DNA of 64,000 nucleotides from Candidatus Peribacteria bacterium (GCA_943357915.1 CALRGQ010000001.1:70816-134815), one strand, 5' to 3'; positions 26,822 through 37,148 are shown, counted from the stretch's first letter. Numbers and translations: made by a program. The notes: generated from the letters alone by a model not told the origin.

Positions 26822-27625
26822 CGAAAGTGTATTTTCCAATCGTATCTTCTCCCTCACCCCGTATTTCGCATATCCTTCTTTCTCAAGTCTGTGAGCCAGT
26901 TCTGGCCCACCACTTTCTACCAGATTTCCACGGATCATGACGTGCACTCGGTCTGGGACGATATACTCCAGCAAGCGTGCGTAGTGCGTCACGATGATTG
27001 CCGAAAAATCCGGCTCGCGCATACTACTCACACCCTCCGCGACGATCTTCAGTGCGTCGACATCGAGTCCCGAATCAGTTTCATCCAGCAGTGCTAGTAC
27101 TGGCTTTAAGATTTTCATCTGTAGCACTTCGGCTTTCTTCTTCTCGCCGCCCGAAAAGCCTTTGTTTACTGCACGGTCAGCAAAAGCCGTATCCATATTC
27201 AGAGACGCCATTGTTTCGGTCAGTAATTTTTGAAATTTCACCGGAGACGTCTTGCGATGATCTTTTTCTCTTACTGACATTTGGGCTTCATATGCAGCAA
27301 ACAAAAAACTCCGTAGCGGCACACCCGCAATTTCTTTTGGATACTGAAATGCCAGAAACATGCCGGCTCGCGCACGCTCATCTGCTGACATTGTTAGTAG
27401 ATCTTTGCCACCAAAATCAGCCGATCCTTCAGTGACTGTGTAGGCCGGATGCCCCATAAGTGCAGAGACCAATGTGGATTTTCCTGAGCCGTTTGGGCCC
27501 ATGATTGCGTGTACTTCGCCACGGTTCACGGTGAGGTTGAGGCCTTGCACGATTGGCGTGACGCCCACAGAGACTTTTAGGTCATGTACTGTGAGAAGAG
27601 CCTGCGAAGTTTTCATCTTGATCAT
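26819..27625 (-). CDS. sufC: Fe-S cluster assembly ATPase SufC
   Basis: GPNGSGKSTLVSALMGHPAY, FLAFQYPKEIAGV, GFSGGEKKKAEVLQM, LDETDSGLDVDALK. Confidence 0.96.
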   Translation of the reverse strand: MIKMKTSQALLTVHDLKVSVGVTPIVQGLNLTVNRGEVHAIMGPNGSGKSTLVSALMGHPAYTVTEGSADFGGKDLLTMSADERARAGMFLAFQYPKEIAGVPLRSFLFAAYEAQMSVREKDHRKTSPVKFQKLLTETMASLNMDTAFADRAVNKGFSGGEKKKAEVLQMKILKPVLALLDETDSGLDVDALKIVAEGVSSMREPDFSAIIVTHYARLLEYIVPDRVHVMIRGNLVESGGPELAHRLEKEGYAKYGVREKIRLENTLS

Positions 27626-27683
27626 ACAAACATCCTACCATAGCGCTTGTGGCGATGGCCTGAAGTGAGTACGCTCCGCGGGC

Positions 27684-27971
27684 ATGCCAACCGTGACGTT
27701 TCTCTATCCCGATGGGCAGATCAAGAAAGTGGAGGCCGAGAGCGGCAAGACGCTGCTCGCAATCGCGCTTGATCATAATGTTCCGATGGAATATGCCTGT
27801 GGAGGCAATGGCTTCTGTACGACGTGCATGTGTGCCGTTCAGGAAGGCATGCCGAATCTGTCACCCAGAAATGAGCGTGAGGAAAACATGGGGATTGTTG
27901 ATGATCCGAATCGTTTAAGTTGTCAGTCCGAAGTACTGGGAGATGTGACGGTGAAGATTTTGGATTCATAG
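27684..27971 (+). CDS. 2Fe-2S ferredoxin
   Basis: EYACGGNGFCTTCMCAVQEG...RLSCQSEV. Confidence 0.93.
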   Translation: MPTVTFLYPDGQIKKVEAESGKTLLAIALDHNVPMEYACGGNGFCTTCMCAVQEGMPNLSPRNEREENMGIVDDPNRLSCQSEVLGDVTVKILDS

Positions 27972-27988
27972 AAAATGAAGCTTTCATA

Positions 27989-28100
27989 AGCCCTCATCCT
28001 CGATCCTTCTCCATCGATATGGAGAAGGAAGCTCTGTTTCACTGAGAGCTAGGGCCCCCTCCTCTCCAGATCGCTGGAGAGGAGGTCGGGTGGTGAGGGC
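27989..28100. repeat. Composite palindromic element predicted to fold as three hairpins closed by an outer stem
   Basis: AGCCCTCA...TGAGGGCT enclosing CCTTCTCC/GGAGAAGG, AGCTCT/AGAGCT and CCTCCTCTCC/GGAGAGGAGG. Confidence 0.8.
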
Positions 28101-28105
28101 TCCAA

Positions 28106-28873
28106 TTATTCTTTTGATGCCAGTGCACTGATTTTTTGTTTCACACCTTCGTTGTAGGGCTCGATCTTATTGATGCGTCGGTACACTTCTTCGGCCTTGG
28201 GATTCTCATTCATTTGGACATAACACTCTGCAAGTAGGTGCAAGAGTTCGATATCTCGCGAGAGTCTTGCGATTGCTTTTTCGAGGAGCGGAGCTGCGTC
28301 TTTGAATCTTCGTGCTGCGATGCAGGCACGGCCAAGGGCAGCTGAGCGCTCTGGGTTTTGAGGATCACGGTTTAGGGCTTCCTGGTACGCAAAACAAGCA
28401 TCTACGTACTTGGCTTGCATGTAGTATGCGAGTCCGAGGTTGGCGAAAAACGCCACGTCTTCTCGCTTTTGGACCAGCTCTTTATACAGAGCCTCAGCTT
28501 TGGCTTCGCGATTCGTTGTGAGATACAGCTTCGCCAGTTCTGCTTGTGTGTCCGTAGAATCAGGATTGATCGTGAGGGCTTGAATAAGAATGTGTTCTGC
28601 TTCGGCGTGGTTCTGGAGTGCAATCTCTTTCTCTGCCGAACGCATGAGAGAACGGACTTTTTGGAGTTCAATGGCTGACGTGCGAGGATTTTTACGAGGA
28701 CGGTCTACCGTTCGTTCTTCCATCATCATGGCTCCACGGTTGTCTGCAGACTGAAAACGTAGCTTCATTGACCGCACAAGCCTGCGCACTCCACGGTTCC
28801 GTAAAAGGATCCTGCCAGCCACCAGGACGACAATACCGAAGAAGGCCGTTAAGAACACAACCACGTAAGGCAT
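28106..28873 (-). CDS. Membrane-anchored TPR protein
   Basis: N-terminal TM; repeated A..L..A.......A...L......P TPR pattern. Confidence 0.8.
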   Translation of the reverse strand: MPYVVVFLTAFFGIVVLVAGRILLRNRGVRRLVRSMKLRFQSADNRGAMMMEERTVDRPRKNPRTSAIELQKVRSLMRSAEKEIALQNHAEAEHILIQALTINPDSTDTQAELAKLYLTTNREAKAEALYKELVQKREDVAFFANLGLAYYMQAKYVDACFAYQEALNRDPQNPERSAALGRACIAARRFKDAAPLLEKAIARLSRDIELLHLLAECYVQMNENPKAEEVYRRINKIEPYNEGVKQKISALASKE

Positions 28874-28889
28874 ACGACGTTTGATTTTA

Positions 28890-29873
28890 TCACGCGTTCT
28901 CGTCTACCGCCAGAGCGAACCGCTCCAAGAGAAGTGCCCGATGAGCGTTGGTTTTGAGGTCTCGAGTTAGTGCCGAATATGTCTGAACCAATGCAGCACG
29001 CTTTTGAATATCAGGATACTCTCTGAGTGCGAGTCCAAGGTGCATAAGGACATCATCGGTTGATTGTTTTTTCTCGGTTGCTTTCAGCAGCCAGCTGAGT
29101 CTGTCTTTCAGTGATGTGGTCTGCCAAAACTGTTTCGCTTGGGAGTGAAGCTGTTTGCTTGCTCGAAGAGTATCAGGATCGTCCAGAAGGCGCTTGAGCT
29201 TTCCTGGAGCGCCCTCGGCAATATGCAGTGCGAATCCTGCATCTTCGTCATCGCGGCCATCAAGCAGCGCAATCATTTCATCTTTCTTGAGCGGGGCAAA
29301 TCGGAGAGTTCGGGTACGGGAAAGAATAGTCGGTAGCAGTAATGACGGTGCGTCAGTGGTTAAAATAAAGACGACTCGTGCAGGTGGTTCTTCCAGAATT
29401 TTTAAAAATGACGTAGCAGCGGCTGGTTGCATACGCTCGATGCCACGGATGATGCAGCAGAGGTACGGGCTGTCGCCGGTCGCTTGTAGACGCTCAAAGA
29501 GCAGGCGTAGGTCATCAATGCCAATGACGTCCGTGCGAGCCGGCGTGTCTTTACTGCGGTGCTGCTGTGGCACGTTAGAAGACTGCGCGATCACATTCCA
29601 ATCTTCGCTGATTTCTTCGATCCACAAATCATCCAGACACAAAAAATCAGGATGAATAAATTTTTCCATCTGAATGCGTACCGGTTCGGCTTGATCAGAG
29701 GGAAGATGATCCACGAGAAGGCGCCACGCAAACCACTGAGCCACCGTCGTCTTGCCGATGTGTTCTGGGCCTGACAAAAGATACGCGTGGGCAATATTTT
29801 TATCTGCGATATCCTTCAGTAGCTCGCCGCGCTGCTTCTCATGGCCGGCGATGTCTTCAGGAATATGAGGCAT
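28890..29873 (-). CDS. holB: DNA polymerase III delta' subunit-like AAA protein
   Basis: HAYLLSGPEHIGKTTVAQWFA; IRGIERMQPAAATSFLKILEEPPARVVFILTT; LLPTILSRTRTLRF. Confidence 0.88.
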   Translation of the reverse strand: MPHIPEDIAGHEKQRGELLKDIADKNIAHAYLLSGPEHIGKTTVAQWFAWRLLVDHLPSDQAEPVRIQMEKFIHPDFLCLDDLWIEEISEDWNVIAQSSNVPQQHRSKDTPARTDVIGIDDLRLLFERLQATGDSPYLCCIIRGIERMQPAAATSFLKILEEPPARVVFILTTDAPSLLLPTILSRTRTLRFAPLKKDEMIALLDGRDDEDAGFALHIAEGAPGKLKRLLDDPDTLRASKQLHSQAKQFWQTTSLKDRLSWLLKATEKKQSTDDVLMHLGLALREYPDIQKRAALVQTYSALTRDLKTNAHRALLLERFALAVDENA

Positions 29874-29906
29874 GGATACAGCGGAACAACTGCCTTCCGG
29901 TTGCGG

Positions 29907-31109
29907 CTACCGTGTAACCGAGATTTTCTTATCGCCTTCGGTTGACGGTGCGCTTACGGTGATTCTGCCGTCATTGTTCTTGAAAATCGTATACTTTGTG
30001 GAAGTCGCCGTGGATGCCTGCGGATCCCGTGGTGTCGAGACGAGATACATTTCATTAAGAAGCTTGAGATCCACGAGTCCGGTGCAGTCTACTTTTATGT
30101 CAGAGCGGCAAATTTCTGTTTCGGTCATCGAGATCTCGGGAGGCAGCTTGCCGTTGTTGTCGATGGCGTACTGGTACACACCGTTCAAAATCGTATTTAC
30201 ATCGGCTCTACGCTGCGCGTTACGTGCATCGGAAAGCTGCATCGTTGAGAGGCTACCCATGAGTTCTTCGAGTAGCTTACTTCCTTCAGGAGCGACAATC
30301 AGAGGCTTTGATATCGTCTTGCTTGTGCCGCTCACGTTGAAACCAGCTTTCTTGCCGTTGAGCTTGGACATGATTGCCATCTGAATCTGACTTGCATCGA
30401 AACGGCCGTCGGAGAGAACGTCGACGAAAGCGTTCAGTGTCATCGTCGTATTGCGGATGTTCTTTCTTGCCTCGGCACCGAATTTCGGTGAAGAGTAGCG
30501 GCGAGTTTGTGCTGAGAGAGCCGTCAGTAACCGACGCTGATTGGCAGGGGAGATGGAAAGGGCGTAGTGACGCATGCCGTCTCTCTGGACTGTTTCGGTG
30601 ATATCGATGAACCTTTCGTACCGTTTCACCGCTTTCGATCGCTGTGTTCGGCCCTCCTGGGAGAGCTGTTCTTGCATGGATGTGTCGAGTGGGAAGCGGA
30701 TCCAGACGTGCAACAAATCCTTATAATCATACGGTTCTATGCCGAGTGAGGAAGCATTTATGACAGTTATATCGTTCACACGGACATAGAAATTCCCTTC
30801 CACAACGCGCCCCTCAAACAGAATGCTCACAGATCCCTGTTGCGAGACATCTACGGAAACAACTCCCGAAAAATCAACTTCGATGGGATTCGTTCCGTCG
30901 ACAGCGTTCTGTACGCCCTTCACCGTCGCCTTCAGGCTGTAGTCTTCATACGTTCCTCCTACTGTCGCATTGAACTCGATGGGACGCGCATTATTCTGCA
31001 CGATCGTCGACAGTTTCTGCAGTGTCATCGACGTTTTTGCAAAAGCAATGCTGCTCGGAATCAGAAGACCGGCTGCCGAAAGAGCGAGGAATATGCGGAC
31101 TTTTTTCAT
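29907..31109 (-). CDS. Secreted hypothetical protein with a C-terminal domain shared with the major pilin
   Basis: Signal peptide MKKVRIFLALSAAGLLIPSSIAFA; C-terminal DARNAQRRADVNTILNGVYQYAIDNNGKLPPEISMTETEICRS. Confidence 0.8.
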   Translation of the reverse strand: MKKVRIFLALSAAGLLIPSSIAFAKTSMTLQKLSTIVQNNARPIEFNATVGGTYEDYSLKATVKGVQNAVDGTNPIEVDFSGVVSVDVSQQGSVSILFEGRVVEGNFYVRVNDITVINASSLGIEPYDYKDLLHVWIRFPLDTSMQEQLSQEGRTQRSKAVKRYERFIDITETVQRDGMRHYALSISPANQRRLLTALSAQTRRYSSPKFGAEARKNIRNTTMTLNAFVDVLSDGRFDASQIQMAIMSKLNGKKAGFNVSGTSKTISKPLIVAPEGSKLLEELMGSLSTMQLSDARNAQRRADVNTILNGVYQYAIDNNGKLPPEISMTETEICRSDIKVDCTGLVDLKLLNEMYLVSTPRDPQASTATSTKYTIFKNNDGRITVSAPSTEGDKKISVTR

Positions 31110-31159
31110 AGAGTGAGGAGAGGTAAGTTTATACATCGTACCCGTAGACAGTCCGTGCG

Positions 31160-33811
31160 TCATCCTTCCTTGCCGTGACATTTCTTATACTTCTTGCCGC
31201 TGCCGCAGGGACACGGATCATTGCGCCCCACCTGCGTTGAAGCTCCGGCGGGCAAGCCCACTTTCTGCGGTTGTGTTTTGGTGGCAGTCGATGACGCACC
31301 GAGTTGTTGCAGTGCACCTTCGATCTCAGCTTCGTTGGTCTGCAAATTTTGAGGATCACTGGTGAATGTCACCTGCGGCGCTTGGAACTGCGCAAAGTCG
31401 ATTTGTAGCAGCGTACGGACGGTCGTTGCGGCAATCGTCGCGAGGAGTTTTTGGAACATCTGGAAGCCTTGGTCCTGATATTCGATCAGTGGATCACGCT
31501 GTGCGTAGCCTGAGAATGCGACTTGTTCACGGAGGTGTGCCATCGCATCGATGTGATCCATCCAATGACTATCGATGGATTGCAGCACCACGATCTGCTC
31601 AGCTTTTTCTGACGCTTCAGGGCCATAGTGCTTGGTTTTCTGCGCGTAGAACGACAGCATCATGTCCTCAAGCTGCTTTCGGACTTCTTCCGGTTCGGTC
31701 ATTGTTTTCAAATCTTCTACGCTGATAGCTCGGCCGAGATCCGGATGCAGACCGGCTAGAGTTTCATTCAGTTTTTTCAGATCCCATAGTTCAGGATCTT
31801 CTGCGGATGCATATTCTGAGAGCGCATCTACTTCGCGCTTGATCATCGTGATGACTTCCTCATGGAGTGAATCTGTATCTGTGCTCTTACCTGCAATCTT
31901 GAGGAGCAGTCTCTGGCGCCGTTTGTACATGATGTCGCGGTGCTTGTTCATGACGTCGTCGTACTGCACGACGTGGCGACGGACATCAAAGTTTCGGCCT
32001 TCCACTTTCTTTTGCGCACTCTCGATGGATTTGGATACCATGCCATTTTCGAGCGGCATATCTTCCGGCACATTCAGCCGTTTCATCATGGACTTCAGTC
32101 GGTCACCACCAAAGAGGCGCATCAGCTCATCTTCCATCGATACGAAGAATTGGCTCTCACCCGGGTCACCCTGACGTCCTGCACGGCCACGCAGCTGATT
32201 ATCGATACGCCGTGCTTCATGACGCTCGGTTCCGAGAATCGTAAGACCACCGGTTTCCTGAATGCCCGCACCAAGCTTAATGTCCGTTCCACGACCGGCC
32301 ATGTTGGTCGCAATCGTAATGGCGCCACGTTGTCCGGCATTAGCCACGATCTCCGCTTCTTTCTCGTGATGTTTAGCGTTGAGCACGGTGTGGGGGATCT
32401 TCATCTCTTCCAGCAGTGCGCTCATCGCTTCAGACTTTTCGATGGACGTGGTACCGATCAGGACCGGTTGGCCTTTTTCGTGTTTCTCTTTTGCGATCTT
32501 TGCAACAGCTGTGAATTTAGCTTTTGTGCTTGCGTACACAGCGTCCGGCTTATCGATACGAGACATGATCCGGTTCGTTGGAATCTGGTGGACCGGAAGC
32601 CTATAGATCGACTGGAATTCCTCCTCTTCAGTTTTTGCGGTACCGGTCATACCGGCTAGTTTTTCAAAAATGCGGAAGTAGTTCTGGAACGTGATGGTCG
32701 CGAGTGTTTTACTTTCGCGTTGTACCGGTACACCTTCTTTGGCTTCGATTGCCTGATGTAAGCCGTGGCTATAGCGCCGACCCGGCATCAAGCGGCCGGT
32801 GAATTCATCGACAATAATAATTTCACCGTCTTTTGAGACGTAGTCGACGTCACGCTGGTAGATAGCGTACGCACGGAGTGCCTGCTCGATGTGATGCACT
32901 TCTTCAAATCCTTTTTCCGTGTAAATATTCTCAACGCCCAGTAACCCCTCCATTTTTTTGATACCAGCTTCCGTCAGAGCCGCAGCACGTTGTTTTTCAT
33001 CTTTGACGTAATCAGTCTGCTCCTGAAGATTCTGCACATACTTGGCGTACAAGTCATATTTCAGCGTTGACTCTTCTGCCGGCTGACTGATGATGAGTGG
33101 CGTGCGTGCTTCGTCGATGAGAATCGAGTCCACTTCGTCCACGATGGCGTAGTACAGACCGCGTTGGACCTGACGTTCCACGGACGGTGCCATGTTGTCA
33201 CGGAGATAATCAAAGCCGAATTCATTATTCGTTCCGTATGTGACGTCCGCGGCGTAGGCTTCTTTGCGCTGTTCATGATTCAGACCATGCACGATGACGC
33301 CGACTGTGAGGCCGAGAGCTTCGTACAAATATCCCATCCACTGTGCGTCACGTTTTGCGAGATAGTCGTTGACCGTCACTACGTGCACACCTTTTCCGGT
33401 GATTGCGTTTAAGTAGACCGGCAACGTACACACGAGTGTTTTTCCTTCTCCGGTTTTCATTTCGGCAATCGCTCCGCGGTGGAGCACAACGCCACCGATG
33501 ATCTGTACATCAAACGGAACCATGTCCCACTTTTGCGTGGCAGCTCCGAGCGTTACTTCTTTCCCGACGAGGAGCTCACAAGCACGGATAGCGACTGCGA
33601 AAGCTTCTGGGAGCAACGCGTCCAGAGTCTCGCCCTTCTGATATCGGTCTCTAAATTCTTGGGTTTTTGTCGGCAAGTCTTCGAGCGTCAGTTTCTGAAT
33701 TTCTGTAGATTTCTGCAGCGCACGAACCTCGCCCACGATCGGTGCAATGAGCTTGAGCTCCTTGCGGCTTGGGTCGCCTAAAAGCCTGTTGAGGATGTCA
33801 ATAACGGACAT
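31160..33811 (-). CDS. secA: Preprotein translocase ATPase SecA
   Basis: MKTGEGKTLVCTLPVYLNA, VDEVDSILIDEARTPLIIS, TNMAGRGTDIKL; C-terminal CPCGSGKKYKKCHG zinc motif. Confidence 0.98.
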   Translation of the reverse strand: MSVIDILNRLLGDPSRKELKLIAPIVGEVRALQKSTEIQKLTLEDLPTKTQEFRDRYQKGETLDALLPEAFAVAIRACELLVGKEVTLGAATQKWDMVPFDVQIIGGVVLHRGAIAEMKTGEGKTLVCTLPVYLNAITGKGVHVVTVNDYLAKRDAQWMGYLYEALGLTVGVIVHGLNHEQRKEAYAADVTYGTNNEFGFDYLRDNMAPSVERQVQRGLYYAIVDEVDSILIDEARTPLIISQPAEESTLKYDLYAKYVQNLQEQTDYVKDEKQRAAALTEAGIKKMEGLLGVENIYTEKGFEEVHHIEQALRAYAIYQRDVDYVSKDGEIIIVDEFTGRLMPGRRYSHGLHQAIEAKEGVPVQRESKTLATITFQNYFRIFEKLAGMTGTAKTEEEEFQSIYRLPVHQIPTNRIMSRIDKPDAVYASTKAKFTAVAKIAKEKHEKGQPVLIGTTSIEKSEAMSALLEEMKIPHTVLNAKHHEKEAEIVANAGQRGAITIATNMAGRGTDIKLGAGIQETGGLTILGTERHEARRIDNQLRGRAGRQGDPGESQFFVSMEDELMRLFGGDRLKSMMKRLNVPEDMPLENGMVSKSIESAQKKVEGRNFDVRRHVVQYDDVMNKHRDIMYKRRQRLLLKIAGKSTDTDSLHEEVITMIKREVDALSEYASAEDPELWDLKKLNETLAGLHPDLGRAISVEDLKTMTEPEEVRKQLEDMMLSFYAQKTKHYGPEASEKAEQIVVLQSIDSHWMDHIDAMAHLREQVAFSGYAQRDPLIEYQDQGFQMFQKLLATIAATTVRTLLQIDFAQFQAPQVTFTSDPQNLQTNEAEIEGALQQLGASSTATKTQPQKVGLPAGASTQVGRNDPCPCGSGKKYKKCHGKEG

Positions 33812-33873
33812 GGATAGAGAGTATAGCAGAATTCGCGTTTAACGCAGGAAGAATCCTGCTCCTGAACTTAGTT

Positions 33874-34467
33874 TCATGCTCCACGTCCGTACCATGGCAC
33901 CAGAGACTTCTTTTCATAACTGATCGAATCAAGAAGATTTGGCAGAACATCGGACACAGTTTTCATGTCTGCCAGAGGTTTGATCTGTAACACTGTGGCT
34001 TGTTCAGGCAATACTTCTCCAAAATAAAAACCTTCGGTTACTGTTTTCAGTTCATCAAGCGTAATCGTCACTGGCTCTGGCCACGTCGTTGCATACTTCC
34101 CGAAGCCACGGATAAACAGAAGCTGTTTTTTGGTCGAATGAATCCAGAGAACGTCGCCATCCACTCGTGCTGCATATAAATCAGAAAGATGCAGACCGCC
34201 GATGGGAATTTGTAAGCTCCAGCTCAAGGCATTCGCGATACTGAGTCCCACTCGCTGGCTCATGAATCCGCCAGGCCCCATGACTGCTGCAATCCGTTCA
34301 ATCTTGTTCAATGAACCTCCTGCTTGTTTCACACACTCCTCTATCGCGGGCATGACAGCGGCTTCATCGGTGTGGTCTGCCAGTTCTTTTTCGGCAAGCG
34401 TTTCACTATCTCGAACGACAGCAATGATTTTCCGGTGACTGCAGAAATCGAGGAAGAGAGTGAGCAC
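33874..34467 (-). CDS. tsaB: tRNA threonylcarbamoyladenosine biosynthesis protein TsaB
   Basis: AAVMGPGGFMSQRVGLSIANALSWSLQIPI; GTG start. Confidence 0.85.
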   Translation of the reverse strand: MLTLFLDFCSHRKIIAVVRDSETLAEKELADHTDEAAVMPAIEECVKQAGGSLNKIERIAAVMGPGGFMSQRVGLSIANALSWSLQIPIGGLHLSDLYAARVDGDVLWIHSTKKQLLFIRGFGKYATTWPEPVTITLDELKTVTEGFYFGEVLPEQATVLQIKPLADMKTVSDVLPNLLDSISYEKKSLVPWYGRGA

Positions 34468-34534
34468 GGGGGTAGGGTAGGGCAGGTAGGATAGGTAAGA
34501 AAGGTAGGGTTTACGATATGATCATATTCTGACT

Positions 34535-35395
34535 ATGCCTCGTCTCTCCGTCATCATCCCTACATATCGCCGTGCCGAGATTTTGGCCGAGTGTTTGCGT
34601 AGGCTTGAATGTCAGACAATCGTCTCTGACATCGAAGTGATCATCGTCAGTGACGGCCATGATGAAAAGACATCCGCACTTTTCGCTAAGCAGACTTGGC
34701 CTATGCCGGTACGGTTTTTTGAGATCGAAAAAAGTCAGCAAGGTGCGGCGAGGAATGAGGGAATCATGCATGCAACAGGCGAGATAGTTCTTTTCATCGG
34801 TGATGATGCTTTTCTGGAACCAGATGCATGTGAAGTGCACCTTACGGTCCATCAGTCCGCAAAGACTCCGATTGCCGTTCTTGGATTTACGACGTGGGAT
34901 TCAGCAGTTGGTATCACGCCTGTCATGACATGGCTCGAAACGTCTGGGTGGCAGTTCGGATACCATGCCCTGAACCGGAGCCTGGCGACTGGTGCAGGGC
35001 CATTCATTCCGCCGAGCATCCAACATAAATTTTCCTATACGATTCACATCAGCCTTCCGCTATCAGAAGCCAAAAAAAACCTGTTTCGTACGGATGTCCA
35101 CCTCTACGGTTGGGAAGATGTTGAGTGGGGAATGCGACTAAAAAATGCCGGTGTACGCCTGTATTACGAGCCTCATGCAAAAGCTCTTCATCATCACCGT
35201 ATGACACTAGAAGATTCACTGAAGCGAATGGAAACCCTCGGGCGCTCAGCGATGGAGATTCAGAAAAAAGTTCCGGAGTTTGATCGGGTTCCGAAGGGGT
35301 GGAAGTTGCTTGCGTATCGTGTTCTTAGCCTGCTTCCGACGATGAGTGGGAAGCATCGGAAGGCTTTTTTAATAGGTTTGACGAGAGGTGCCTAA
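34535..35395 (+). CDS. Family 2 glycosyltransferase
   Basis: LSVIIPTYRRAEILAECLRRLECQT...IIVSDG; ARNEGIMHATGEIVLFIGDDAFLEP. Confidence 0.92.
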   Translation: MPRLSVIIPTYRRAEILAECLRRLECQTIVSDIEVIIVSDGHDEKTSALFAKQTWPMPVRFFEIEKSQQGAARNEGIMHATGEIVLFIGDDAFLEPDACEVHLTVHQSAKTPIAVLGFTTWDSAVGITPVMTWLETSGWQFGYHALNRSLATGAGPFIPPSIQHKFSYTIHISLPLSEAKKNLFRTDVHLYGWEDVEWGMRLKNAGVRLYYEPHAKALHHHRMTLEDSLKRMETLGRSAMEIQKKVPEFDRVPKGWKLLAYRVLSLLPTMSGKHRKAFLIGLTRGA

Positions 35396-35575
35396 AGTAT
35401 TATTAGAAAATATTATATAAAATAGTACATTGCCCTCATCACTCATTCCGTGCTATGATGACATAACAGAATCTAATTCTAACTTTGACTATCTCATGTT
35501 GCATGAGATGGTCGCTTTCTACTTAACTGACTACGTTATTTTTCACTTTTCACTTTCAATTTTTCACTCCTTTCT

Positions 35576-36778
35576 ATGCGCGCATCATTCATCGCCGCCA
35601 TTAACCAGCTCTGTGCTGAACGTAATGTCAAAGCTGACGACGTCCTCGAGGCGGTCAGGCAAGCCATCGCGACTGCATACCGTAAGGATTACGGTAATAA
35701 AGAACAGGAAATCCGCGTTGTGCTCCGTGAGGACCAAGACATGCCGAGCGTGCTTCTCATTAAAGAAGTTGTCGATGATGTGATGAACGAAAACTTTGAG
35801 ATCAGCCAGAAAGACGCACGCCGTGCGAAGCCGGACGCAGAAGTAGGAGATGAGATCGAGATCGACGTGACGCCGGTTGGTTACGGTCGCATCGCTGCAC
35901 AATCTGCAAAACAAGTCATCATCCAGAAGCTGCAGGAATCTGAGAAGCAGTCTTTGTTTGAAATGTTTAAAGATCGTGAGAATGAACTGCTGACTGCGAC
36001 TGTCACGAAAGTAGAGCCGAACTGGGTGACGCTGGAAGTGGAAGGTATGACCGTGTCTTTGCCGTGGAAAGAGCAGATCCCTGGTGAGCACTACTACACC
36101 GGAAAGCGTATCCGCGTGTACCTCGATAAAGTTGAGCTCACCGGCAAAGGACCGCAGCTCCGCATCAGTCGTACGAATGCGAGCTTGGTACGGAAACTTC
36201 TTGAGCTTGAGATTCCGGAAATCAGAAACGGCGATGTGCTCATCATGGGAATCGCGCGAGATGCCGGTATGCGCAGCAAAGTCGCGGTGAAGAGTAATGA
36301 TCCACGCATTGACCCGATTGGCGCGTGTGTTGGTCAGAAAGGCGTCCGTATTCAATCGGTCATGGAGGAGATCAACGGTGAGCGCGTGGATATGATCGAG
36401 TGGTCTGATGATCCGATCAAACTGATTTCAACTGCGCTCCAGCCTGCGTCTATTTCGGCGGTTATCATCGTGAACGGTGAGACGCATGAGGATGAAGAAG
36501 GACGGATCGTGAAGAAGCGCGCAGCGGTCTTCGTAGAAGAGGCTCAACGTCCGATGGCCATCGGAAAGAAAGGCCAGAATATCCGGCTTGCAACACAGCT
36601 GACGGGCTACGAGCTCGACATGTACAACTACGAAGAGCTCCCAGCCTTTAAGGCCAAACTTGCGGAACTGAAGGGCGAAGAAGTGGAGGTGGTGATGTTG
36701 GTGCCAGAGGGAGAAGTGGCAGGTGAAGAAGTGAAAGAAGAGCCGAAAGCTGAGGCTGAAGAGAAGAAGGCGGAGTAA
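35576..36778 (+). CDS. nusA: Transcription termination/antitermination protein NusA
   Basis: N-terminal NusA domain, S1 domain, GACVGQKGVRIQSVMEEINGERVDMIEWSDDP, GKKGQNIRLATQLTGYELDM. Confidence 0.97.
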   Translation: MRASFIAAINQLCAERNVKADDVLEAVRQAIATAYRKDYGNKEQEIRVVLREDQDMPSVLLIKEVVDDVMNENFEISQKDARRAKPDAEVGDEIEIDVTPVGYGRIAAQSAKQVIIQKLQESEKQSLFEMFKDRENELLTATVTKVEPNWVTLEVEGMTVSLPWKEQIPGEHYYTGKRIRVYLDKVELTGKGPQLRISRTNASLVRKLLELEIPEIRNGDVLIMGIARDAGMRSKVAVKSNDPRIDPIGACVGQKGVRIQSVMEEINGERVDMIEWSDDPIKLISTALQPASISAVIIVNGETHEDEEGRIVKKRAAVFVEEAQRPMAIGKKGQNIRLATQLTGYELDMYNYEELPAFKAKLAELKGEEVEVVMLVPEGEVAGEEVKEEPKAEAEEKKAE

Positions 36779-36855
36779 GCATGCTTCGAGACCCTTCGAT
36801 TACCTCAGGGCAGGCTCAACTGCGGTGCTCCTCAGCATGACAAACTACAGAAAGT

Positions 36856-36880
36856 AGAGACGTGCGGCGCGCGCGTCTCT
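36856..36880. repeat. AGAGACGTGCG palindromic repeat copy
   Basis: agagacgtgcg...cgcgcgtctct, 3' of nusA. Confidence 0.75.
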
Positions 36881-36911
36881 TAGAGCGGAGAATTCCAGGA
36901 ATGATTGGTAG

Positions 36912-37148
36912 TTACTGGTGGTCGTCGATCTCAAAGACGATCAGTGTATTTTCGTGGCGTATACAGAGTGCACGATACTTTTGACTAATGCGGAAATACC
37001 AAATGCCGGCACGTTTGGGTTGTCGTTTTTTCAGATGCACAGTCGCAAAATATCCTTTCTCGATAAGTGTTACTGCCTTCCGGTATTGATCCATTAAGCC
37101 CCGTTCTTGCAGATACGAGACAACGCTCTTGTCTTGTACAACATTCAT
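36912..37148 (-). CDS. RelE/ParE-like toxin candidate
   Basis: KKRQPKRAGIWYFRISQKYRALCIRHENTLIVFEIDDHQ; overlaps its upstream partner by ATGA. Confidence 0.65.
   Translation of the reverse strand: MNVVQDKSVVSYLQERGLMDQYRKAVTLIEKGYFATVHLKKRQPKRAGIWYFRISQKYRALCIRHENTLIVFEIDDHQ

Noticed and set aside
35585-36355. 256-aa minus-strand ORF
   Set aside because: Antisense to nusA, composition consistent with a shadow ORF
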